64,000 nucleotides of DNA from Roseivirga sp. Lineage in GTDB: Bacteria > Bacteroidota > Bacteroidia > Cytophagales > Cyclobacteriaceae. The DNA lies in assembly GCA_029262895.1 (NCBI GenBank), contig JAJCYM010000025.1, forward strand, positions 23,310 through 87,309. Direction: 5' to 3'. Every line of letters begins with the position of its first letter. Position 1 is the first letter of the stretch. This document shows positions 44,827-53,400 of the stretch, in pieces. Under the pieces are notes generated by a model. The model was not told the origin of the DNA. It saw only the letters and a list, made by a program, of their open reading frames with translations, and searched no databases. A program made the translations under genes and the position numbers.

Positions 44827-46218
44827 ATGGCTACTAGAGGAGGCTTTTCAAGTCGAATAGGTTTTATCGCTGCTGCCGCTGGCTCTGCAGTTGGATTAGG
44901 TAATATTTGGGGATTCCCCTATGAAGTAGGTTCCGGTGGTGGTGCCGCTTTTGTGGTTCTCTACCTGGCATTTTGTTTCATACTCTGCTTTCCGGTAATG
45001 GCCACAGAGATTGCCATTGGAAGAAAAACAGAGAGAAATCCGGTTGGAGCTTTCGCAGCCCTTGGTTACAAGAAATGGAAATGGATAGGGAAAATGGGAA
45101 TCATAGCCGGAATCTTAATCCTCTCCTTCTACAATGTCATTGCAGGATGGGCGTTCGGATACATTTTTGAAATGGCCGCAGGAAACTTTGGCGTGGCAGA
45201 GACATTTGGTGATTACACTTCTCAGGTTTTCAAGGTAGGTGGATATGGTCTGGTGTTCATGGCTACCACGGCATTTGTAGTCTCCAAAGGAATATCTGGG
45301 GGTATTGAAAAAATGGCGAAACTTCTGATGCCGACATTAATCATTATGATTATTGGCTTAGTTGTTTATGGGCTGACGCTTCCTAATTCTATGGATGGCA
45401 TTAAGTTCTACTTGGTGCCAGATTTCACCAAAATCAACGGAAATACTATCTATAACGCAATGGGTCAGGCCTTCTTCTCATTGTCATTGGGAATGGGTGC
45501 TTTAATTACCTATGGAAGTTATGTAAGTAAAAAAGAAAATATAGTAACAGCAGCGGCCTGGGTTACAGTGGTTGATGTGTCTATTGCCTTCCTTGCCGGG
45601 TTAATGATCTTCCCTCTCATCGGTTTTATGAGTGGTGGTACCATGGAAGGTGCCGGTGGCGGACCAGCATTAATCTTCGTTACTCTAGCACAAATATTTG
45701 GTGAATTGGGTGGTTCATTAGGAGCTATTGTCGGCACGGGATTTTTCTTGCTTTTGTGTTTCGCGGCACTTACCTCAACTGTCTCTTTGCTTGAGGTACC
45801 AGTGTCTTATGTAGTTGATGAAATGAATATCAGAAGAAAGAAAGCCGTTTGGCTTGTGGCTGGTGTGATCTTTCTAATAGGAATTCCTTCCTTGTTAGGA
45901 AATGGTTATTCTGATTTCTTCAATAACTTCATTACATATATTGGAGCGGAAAACCCCACTGATTTCATGAGCATGGTGATTTCTATCGCCAATGAGAGCA
46001 TGCTTCCATTAGGAGGTTGCATGATTGCTTTTTTTGCAGCTCACGTATGGAAACGCAATAATTTGGATGACGAATTGGCCATAGGAGCCCCTAATTACAA
46101 AGGATCCTTTGTACAGAAATATTTAAACTTCGCCATTGCCTACCTGGCACCTATCGTATTGGGGGTAATGTTCATTTTGACGGTATTAAGTACCTTCTTT
46201 GGAATCGATCTTATATAA
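44827..46218 (+). CDS. Sodium-dependent transporter, NSS (LeuT-fold) family
   Basis: A 463-residue protein of about 12 helices. The N-terminal half of the NSS signature is clear: RIGFIAAAAGSAVGLGNIWGFP, with the unwound helix 1 (AVGLGNIW), and EVGSGGGAAFVVLYL as helix 2. Helix 6-8 regions have AMGQAFFSLSLGMGALITYGSY and LLCFAALTSTVSLLEVP. The transporter would import an amino acid or similar solute with sodium; helix 1 and 6 do not decide which. It is divergent from the DUF819 gene. A terminator follows 19 bases after the stop. Confidence 0.9.
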   Translation: MATRGGFSSRIGFIAAAAGSAVGLGNIWGFPYEVGSGGGAAFVVLYLAFCFILCFPVMATEIAIGRKTERNPVGAFAALGYKKWKWIGKMGIIAGILILSFYNVIAGWAFGYIFEMAAGNFGVAETFGDYTSQVFKVGGYGLVFMATTAFVVSKGISGGIEKMAKLLMPTLIIMIIGLVVYGLTLPNSMDGIKFYLVPDFTKINGNTIYNAMGQAFFSLSLGMGALITYGSYVSKKENIVTAAAWVTVVDVSIAFLAGLMIFPLIGFMSGGTMEGAGGGPALIFVTLAQIFGELGGSLGAIVGTGFFLLLCFAALTSTVSLLEVPVSYVVDEMNIRRKKAVWLVAGVIFLIGIPSLLGNGYSDFFNNFITYIGAENPTDFMSMVISIANESMLPLGGCMIAFFAAHVWKRNNLDDELAIGAPNYKGSFVQKYLNFAIAYLAPIVLGVMFILTVLSTFFGIDLI

Positions 46219-46236
46219 AAAATTGACCATGGGCAT

Positions 46237-46268
46237 TTTAAAATCCCCTGAAAAGGGGGTTTTTTGTT
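46237..46268 (+). terminator. Rho-independent terminator after the NSS transporter
   Basis: TAAAATCCCC pairs with GGGGGTTTTT around TGAAAA (one G-U pair), followed by TGTTT. It lies 19 bases after the transporter stop. Its position argues that the next gene starts after it, at GTG 46280, and not at ATG 46229. Confidence 0.75.
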
Positions 46269-46279
46269 TAGATTCAGTC

Positions 46280-47383
46280 GTGAGATTTCATTGGACCTCC
46301 ATAGTCTTGATTCTATTGACCATTGGACAAACTTGCTTTGGCCAATCAGGTTTCAGAATGCCCAATCATTATACTTCTCATAGAACATTAGGAGAAATTA
46401 TAGTCGATGGAAAAGGAGACGATGAATCATGGCAAAAAACGCAGTGGACAAATTACTTTACAGATATAGAAGGTGCTAAAAAACCGAGCCCCTATCTGGC
46501 TACTAGAATCAAAATGCTCTGGGATGAAGAGTATTTCTATTTCTACGCTTCTATGCAGGAGCCTCATATTTGGGCCAAGTTAACACAAAGAGATGCCGTC
46601 ATCTTTCATGATAATGACTTTGAAATATTCATAGACCCCGATGGTGACACTCATAATTACTTGGAATTCGAGGTCAATGCTTTTAATACAGTTTGGGATT
46701 TACTTTTAACCCGACCCTATAGGGATGGAGGGAATGCCATTAATGCCTGGGACATCAAAGGCTTGAAGTCGGCCGTTCATGTTGATGGCACAATCAATGA
46801 CCCCTCAGACACAGACAAAGGCTGGTCAGTAGAAGTCGCCATCCCCTGGAAAGTAATCAAGGAAGTAACAAGGACCACGGTACCTCCAAAAAACGGGCAC
46901 CAATGGCGGCTGAATTTTTCGAGAGTGCAGTGGGAAACAGAAGTAATTGATGGAAAATACGTCAAGAAAAAAAGCGCAGAGACAGGCAAAAACCTAAGTG
47001 AAAACAACTGGGTTTGGTCACCTCAGCGAGCCATAGCCATGCATGAGCCTGAATTTTGGGGAATGGTTAGTTTTTCTACTCAACCAGTCGGTGGACCAAG
47101 AACGAGCATAGGTCGAAATCAAGAGGCTGAAGAAATCAGGCAAATATTGTATCAGGTTCATCGGGCCCAGGTTAATTATCGAAGACGAAACCGATCATAT
47201 AGCATGAATTTGAGTGACTTGAATCTTGAAGCACCCAAAAAAACGAATGGCTTAGAAGTCAGAGTAGAAATTAATACCTTTTCACAAAGTGAGAAATACG
47301 AGGCATCCGTATTCTTGTTGAACAAAGGCTGGTGGCGAATTGACGACACCGGCAGAATTTGGTTCCAGAAATCTCAAAATTAA
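46280..47383 (+). CDS. Exported carbohydrate-binding family 9-like protein
   Basis: A 367-residue protein. The start GTG 46280 gives MRFHWTSIVLILLTIGQTCFGQ, a clean signal peptide, and lies after the transporter's terminator; the ATG at 46229 would put 17 poor residues in front of it. The mature domain (about 25-260) follows the CBM9/DOMON-like pattern: GEIIVDGKGDDESWQKTQWT, TRIKMLWDEEYFYFYASMQEP, DNDFEIFIDPDGDTHNYLEFEVNAFNT and GWSVEVAIPW. A C-terminal extension of about 100 residues is less conserved. It ends at the base before the GH10-like lipoprotein ATG, so the pair forms an operon, probably for a sugar polymer. Confidence 0.8.
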   Translation: MRFHWTSIVLILLTIGQTCFGQSGFRMPNHYTSHRTLGEIIVDGKGDDESWQKTQWTNYFTDIEGAKKPSPYLATRIKMLWDEEYFYFYASMQEPHIWAKLTQRDAVIFHDNDFEIFIDPDGDTHNYLEFEVNAFNTVWDLLLTRPYRDGGNAINAWDIKGLKSAVHVDGTINDPSDTDKGWSVEVAIPWKVIKEVTRTTVPPKNGHQWRLNFSRVQWETEVIDGKYVKKKSAETGKNLSENNWVWSPQRAIAMHEPEFWGMVSFSTQPVGGPRTSIGRNQEAEEIRQILYQVHRAQVNYRRRNRSYSMNLSDLNLEAPKKTNGLEVRVEINTFSQSEKYEASVFLLNKGWWRIDDTGRIWFQKSQN

Positions 47384-48475
47384 ATGAAGAAAAGAACTTT
47401 TATCAAGCACATGGGACTAGCCGCGGGAGCCACTTTGGTTGCCCCTTCCCTACTTACTTCTTGTAACAGTCAAGAAACTTCAGATGATTTCAGATTTTGG
47501 ATTTGGATCAATGGAAACAATGAAAAAAGTTCTGCCGATTGGAAGAAAGAGCTTTCCGAATTAAGAGAAGCCGGCATCACGGGTTTACTCGTGGGTGGTG
47601 GACGCAATATGCTCGAAAAGCTAATTCCTATAGCCAAAGAACTAGGGCAAGAAGTACACGCCTGGTTGTGGACACTCAATCGACCTGGAGACAAGGAAGC
47701 GATGACGCACCCAGAATGGTATACGATCAGCCGAAATGGAGAATCAAGTCTCGATGTCAATCCATATGTGGGTTATTACCAATGGCTTTGCCCCTCAAAG
47801 CCTGAAGTGCAGGAATTTGTGAAAAATTCCATGGTATCACATTGTGATATTGATGGCTTGGCAGGCATTCATCTCGACTATGTTCGTTATTGTGATGTTA
47901 TTCTTCCCAAAGGACTTTGGGCAAAATATGACTTGGTTCAGGACCATGAAATGCCGGAATTCGACTTCTGCTATTGCGATACCTGTCGAACCAATTTTCA
48001 AGTCGAACATGGTTATGATCCAAAGGAACAGGAAGACCCATCGCAGGATGAAAAATGGCGTAAATACCGATGGGATAGTGTCACTAATCTTGTTAATCAG
48101 GTTTCCGATGCTGTTCATGCTGAAGGCAAGCTTATTTCGGCTGCCGTATTCCCCTACCCTGATCTGGCAAGAAAACTGGTTCGTCAATCCTGGAATGAAT
48201 GGAATTTAGATCTGGTCTTCCCCATGATCTACAATAACTTCTATGAAGAGGACATTCAATGGATTGAATATGCCACCAGTCAGGGTGTAGGCGACCTTAA
48301 TGGTAAATTCCCCTTGCATACCGGTATCTATCTACCACCTACAGAGCCCCAACAGATTGCAGGGGCTATAGAAGCCGCCAAAGCAGGAGGGGCAAAAGGA
48401 CTTTCATTTTTCTCCAACGGTTCATTACAGGGAGAAAAGCTTACCGCCTTTATGGAAACTCAAAAAAGAGAGTGA
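47384..48475 (+). CDS. GH10-like (TIM-barrel) glycoside hydrolase-like lipoprotein
   Basis: A 363-residue protein. KKRTFIKHMGLAAGATLVAPSLL resembles a Tat-type signal and is followed by the lipobox LLTSC with cysteine 27. The rest reads as a TIM barrel of the family-10-like putative glycosyl hydrolases: FRFWIWINGNNEKSSADWKK, GITGLLVGG, EVHAWLWTLNR, the central GIHLDYVRY strand with its aspartate, and VFPMIYNNFYEED. CYCDTCRTNFQ is a small cysteine-rich insertion. The gene begins directly after the CBM9-like gene. Substrate not known. A strong terminator follows. Confidence 0.75.
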   Translation: MKKRTFIKHMGLAAGATLVAPSLLTSCNSQETSDDFRFWIWINGNNEKSSADWKKELSELREAGITGLLVGGGRNMLEKLIPIAKELGQEVHAWLWTLNRPGDKEAMTHPEWYTISRNGESSLDVNPYVGYYQWLCPSKPEVQEFVKNSMVSHCDIDGLAGIHLDYVRYCDVILPKGLWAKYDLVQDHEMPEFDFCYCDTCRTNFQVEHGYDPKEQEDPSQDEKWRKYRWDSVTNLVNQVSDAVHAEGKLISAAVFPYPDLARKLVRQSWNEWNLDLVFPMIYNNFYEEDIQWIEYATSQGVGDLNGKFPLHTGIYLPPTEPQQIAGAIEAAKAGGAKGLSFFSNGSLQGEKLTAFMETQKRE

Positions 48476-48540
48476 AATGGTCTTAAATTCGGCCGAAAAG
48501 CGACTATTTCTAAGCACTCAAATTTATTTTTTAAGACATA

Positions 48541-48578
48541 AAAAAGGGCCTATTCAGAAATCTGAACAGGCCTTTTTT
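48541..48578. terminator. Bidirectional-looking terminator after the GH10-like gene
   Basis: AAAAAGGGCCTATTCAGA pairs with TCTGAACAGGCCTTTTTT (small internal mismatches) around a 2-4-base loop, with A on the left and T on the right. It ends the CBM9/GH10 transcript; on the other strand it could also stop transcription leaving the PorP gene. Confidence 0.85.
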
Positions 48579-48752
48579 GTGCTCCCTCAATTGTAATCAC
48601 CTAATTACCTTAATTACGAACCAAGACCCACAAGGCCAGTACCACAATCCAACCTGAAACAAAATCTCTCAACGTGGAGAGGTCTGAGCGATGTATAAAA
48701 AAATGTATGCCGCAAATTAAGGAGGTATTTCAAGTGGTCGAAATAGAAGTCT

Positions 48753-50450
48753 TTATCTACTTAAGCGAATAATATGCACCCAAGCATCTTTATACTCAGT
48801 GGTATCCCTTAAGTTGTTCATGCGTTCCAAAGCAGTGTTGTAATCATTATATCCACCTACATAGACATAATCTAATCCACGTTTTCTGGAGGCGAATATT
48901 TTTGCGTCCGGATAGACGTCCTGAATAGAGTTCAAATAGACTCTGCTCCATTTGCTGTCTATTCTGTAAGAGGCTATCACGATTACAAACTCGAAGTCAA
49001 CTGTGGCCAGTTCATTCGGATTTTCCGGATCTATCAATTCACGCAAGTCTTCCGGCTCAACAAGTTCATTTATTTGCTCAACACGTGCTCTTTCTTCAGG
49101 GGATAGTTTTGCCAACGCTGCGGCTGTGGCCCTTGCTTCTCTTCCTTCTTCCGGTTCCGCAGCTTTTGCTGCTTCCTCGGCCGCTTTGACTCTCGCTGCA
49201 TCTTCTCGTGCAATTCTTTCACGCTCTGCCTGGGCTCTTGCCTGTGACGCAATTCTCTCACGTTCTGCCTCTTCCGAAGCTTTGGCCGCTGCTTCTTGTC
49301 GTTGTTTCTCAAGTGCTTCGGCTTCTAATCGCTGGAACTCTTCATCTTTGATTTCATCCAAAATGTCTTGAAAACGCTTTTTGGCTGCTGCTCGCTTTTC
49401 CCTTTTGCTTCCTTCTGTCTCCAACGAGTACAGATAATCCTCAACCAATTGCTGATCTTTTTCTTCTATAAGGTTTCGATCGTAGATTTTCTCTCTTCGG
49501 ATGAGTTCTAATATAGATGCCGCCTCGGTGTATTTGCCCTGAAGTCGGTCTGCCTTCTTCTTAAAATTGAAGTTCAATCCAATCTCGTTAAAGCCATCTG
49601 AAAGAAACGGAATATCTGACTTTCCAAAGTCATAGTGATAGGTAAACAGGATTGTCGGGTTGATCTTAAATCCAGCTCCAACTGTAGCCCCATAGTTACC
49701 ACGGTATCCTCCGGAAAAAAGGAATTTATCTTTATACTCAACCTGAGCCAACACATCAAATTCACTACCAATTACTTCCCTGAACCTCCAACTAAACTGA
49801 GGAGTAACATAAATCTCGTTCACGGGGTCGAGGGTAAATCGATAGGCAAATGCTGCCAGATAATCCGGTATATTATCTTCATTGATTTGAACATATGCAT
49901 CGTCAGAAATGCTGTTATTTACAACATTCGGAACTGCGAAGTTTACGCTTAAGGCCTTGTACCTATAGCTTAATGACAAATCTAAACTCAAGGCACTTCC
50001 GTTATTTCCAAGTAGATTTTGAAGCACCTGATCGTTGAAGGATTCCGGGCTTACATTGGCTTCATTAATACTGAAAAGAGAATATCCCAAAAACCCGCCT
50101 GCAGATAAACTATGGTCTTGTCCCTTTAACAAGGAATAAGAGAATCCTGCACCTATTTTTGTTTGCTGAACTAAACCTACTTCGTAATGAGTCACATTAA
50201 TACCGTATCCTATTTTTCCTGTTAGCGGATTTGCATAGGATATTCCTAAACCTTTTGGAGCCCCTTCCAACCCCGACCATTGTCCTCTGTAAATAAGGCT
50301 GAGGTTCGGATTTTCTGCAAAGGCTATTGCAGATGGATAAGCAAGAAACGGGCTTGTGAAATATTGATTGAATAGTGGTACTTGTTGTGCCTTCAGGGCA
50401 TTCGCAAAGACCAAGACCAAGACTACGATAACTGCTTTTCTTATGTTCAT
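48753..50450 (-). CDS. PorP/SprF-like T9SS membrane protein fused to coiled coil and SPOR-like domain
   Basis: A 565-residue protein (570 if the ATG at 50465 is used). A signal peptide (AVIVVLVLVFANALKAQ) precedes QVPLFNQYFTSPFLAYPS, the hallmark start of PorP/SprF proteins. The barrel runs to about residue 300 (IGLNFNFKKK). About residues 310-460 form a charged alanine-glutamate-arginine-rich coiled coil (EKQRQEAAAKASEEAERER). The last 75 residues (FVIVIASYRIDSKWSRVYL to WVHIIRLSR) look like a SPOR domain. PorP/SprF proteins support secretion and attachment of T9SS type B cargo. It starts 20 bases (or 5, using the first ATG) after the giant adhesin gene, so it is probably its dedicated partner. 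Confidence 0.88.
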   Translation of the reverse strand: MNIRKAVIVVLVLVFANALKAQQVPLFNQYFTSPFLAYPSAIAFAENPNLSLIYRGQWSGLEGAPKGLGISYANPLTGKIGYGINVTHYEVGLVQQTKIGAGFSYSLLKGQDHSLSAGGFLGYSLFSINEANVSPESFNDQVLQNLLGNNGSALSLDLSLSYRYKALSVNFAVPNVVNNSISDDAYVQINEDNIPDYLAAFAYRFTLDPVNEIYVTPQFSWRFREVIGSEFDVLAQVEYKDKFLFSGGYRGNYGATVGAGFKINPTILFTYHYDFGKSDIPFLSDGFNEIGLNFNFKKKADRLQGKYTEAASILELIRREKIYDRNLIEEKDQQLVEDYLYSLETEGSKREKRAAAKKRFQDILDEIKDEEFQRLEAEALEKQRQEAAAKASEEAERERIASQARAQAERERIAREDAARVKAAEEAAKAAEPEEGREARATAAALAKLSPEERARVEQINELVEPEDLRELIDPENPNELATVDFEFVIVIASYRIDSKWSRVYLNSIQDVYPDAKIFASRKRGLDYVYVGGYNDYNTALERMNNLRDTTEYKDAWVHIIRLSR

Positions 50451-50470
50451 TACTATTGATCTCATCTTTA

Positions 50471-53400
50471 TTAATTTCTAATGATTGTAAGGAAGCCTCT
50501 AATTATACTCTCACCATTATAGATGTTTATCTCATAATAGTAAGTACCTGGAGGAATTGGTTCTCCATCGAAGGTTCCGTCCCAGTCATTTTCATAGTTT
50601 CGCTGGCTGAATATCAGTTTACCCGCTTGCGAATACACCTTAACCTCATTGATCGGGTTGTCAAGAATATCTTCTACAATCCACAGGTCATTAGTTCCGT
50701 CTCCATTTGGAGTAAAGAAGTTCTTAACTCGGGCATCCGCCTCATCCTTATCAAAATCCCTGAGTGGTTCTACCGAAATATCGTTGACGGTAATACTGAA
50801 TATTTCCTCATAGAACAACCCTCCTGAATCTGTCACTCTTATTCTGATGGATAGGCTCGTATTGTCCTCAAAATTCGTTGCACCGGCTGTTCTAAGCTCA
50901 TTGCCATTGGCAATTGTAAATAAGAGGTTATTGTCATCCCCATCTCCAATATTCAAGGTATAAGTAAAGGTCTCAGAGTCATCAACATCAATTGAACTTA
51001 GTGTCCCAACCAAAAGACCCGTTTCATCCGACTCATCGATATCATTGTTGGAAAGCTCAATATCAGTAGGGGTTTCATTCACATCATTTATAGATATGGT
51101 GAAAGCCTTCTGGAAGGTACCTCCCTTCCCATCGTCCGTTTCCACTCGAATGGTATAGCTGGTTTTATTTTCGAAATTGAAGACTTCCGCAGCAAACAGC
51201 CCGCCCGTTGAAGTAACCATAAACGAGCCATTGTTATCATCTCCGGTTCCGGCTGCAAGGGCATAGGTGTGTGTATCTCCACCATCCGCGTCAGTGGTGC
51301 TTAAATTACCTATCGCCTCACTCAATGCATTATTCTCATCGATACTATTTACATCAAGACCAATATCTGTTGGCGAACTGTTGGTACTATAAACCTCTCC
51401 GGTGAAATCTCCATTCCCTAATCCAGTATCCCCAAGATGATTGCTTGCATTATCCGTGATGCTGTCATCGTCCTTCAAATTCAGACCAAAGGTGCCTTCT
51501 CCACTTCCCCTATTCACAGTCACCGTATAGGTAGAAGGGGAAACAGGTAGGATGTTGGTAATTGACTCCCCGGTAATTGTTCCGGTGGTTGCAATCTCAA
51601 AGTCGGTCGCATCTACGTTATTGACCTCTTCACTAAAGACAACACTAAAATCAACCTCAGCCAGCTGAGTCGGGTTAGCATCTACCCTGGTGATAGAAGT
51701 TACTGTAGGTGCTGTACCGTCAAAGGTCAATGCCAAAGTGTTTGATTCGTTATTGCCATTGCCAGCATCATCATTTGCTGTTGCAACAGGAATCTTTACG
51801 GTCACCTGACCATCAGCAGTTGGTGTAATATCCAAGGTCCAGGACTGTCCTGCGACTACCGGAGTAAAGTTGGAACCAGCACCATTACCAATAGACACAT
51901 CACTCTGCGCCACATTATTCACTTGTTCATTGTACGTAATGGTTACCGAGAAAGCACCATTCACCAATGATCCTGCTGAAGTAGTGACAGATACATCAGG
52001 TACACCAGTATCTACCAGCACCGTAAGAGCTGCTCCTTGCTGCCCAGCATTGCCAAAGGTATCAGTGGCCTTTGCAGTTACGGCATAACTACCATCAGCC
52101 AGCGTGGTAGCTGTATGATCGAAGGTCCAGTCTCCAACATCGGTGGCAGTGGTGGTACCAATACTCGTGCCTTCAATAAATATCTCTACCAACGACCCTA
52201 CCTCTGCCAGTCCAGCAAAGGTTAGGGTATTGTCACTGGTTACTTCATCGTCATTGGCCTCTCCTGTATCTGTATCTATGGTCTCCACCGTAGTACCTGT
52301 AGGTGCTGCAGTGTCTAAATCAGCCAGGTCAGTCTGTGGACTACTCTCATTTGAAGAGGCGTCCGTCAGAGTTACCGATAGCGTAAGAGACCCATCGGAC
52401 AGGGTTGATACATCTATGGTACTGATCATATCAGTAGGGGTCACAATAGTCCCTGTACCTGTAACCGGAGAACCTCCGCCTGAAGAGCTGATTGAGTAAT
52501 TGTAGGTAGTGCCTACTTCTGCCCCAGCAAAAGTGAAACTTGCTGATCCTGCTTCCGCTGCACCAATCTCAACATCATCCCAGGTTACCGTAAAGCCAGT
52601 CGGAGCTGTGTTGTCGTCTTCATCGTTTATGGTAACCGTAGCGCCATCACTGACATCTATTACTAAGGTCGTTCCTGATAGATTGCCTTGTGAAACACTC
52701 AATGCCTCGGTGCTTTCTTCTATGGCATCATCAGTAGGCGTAACAGTAAAGGTTTGGGTCTCTCCTGCTGTGCCTGCAAAGTTCAGTGTTTGACTACTTA
52801 CTACGGTATAATCACTTGCTGAAAGTGCTGTGCCATCTGCAGTAGAAACGTCTACTGAAAAACCTCCCTGAACGGCATTGTCTAGGGTAGCGGTTAAGGT
52901 GATGGCCCCACCGGCTTCTGCTCCACTGACGTCTTCTATGGTTACAGCAGCTACATCATCATTGTTGATGGTCACTGTAGCTCCATCACTGATGTCTACA
53001 CTCAGGCTGGTGGCTGCAAGATTGCCCTGACTCACCGTCAGTGTTTCGTTATCCTCCAGCTTGGTATCTGCTGTTGGAGTGATCGTAAAGGTTTGCGTCT
53101 CTCCTGCATTACCTGCAAAGGTCAGTGTCTGGCTCGTTACTGCTGTGTAATCACTGTCGGCTGTGGTAGCTGTACCATCAGCGGTACTCACGTCCACTGT
53201 AAAGCCGCCTTCTACTGCATTGTCCAAAGTAGCGGTTACTGTGATGTCTCCGCCATTCTCTGCTCCTGCTATATCGGCTATCGTTACTGCCGCTGCATCA
53301 TTGTCATTGATCGTGTAGGTATGCATCTGGTTGGTACCTGCATTGGCATTGCTCAGGTTGGACAACGTAATGATTACTGTCTCATTGGCTTCCAGTATCG

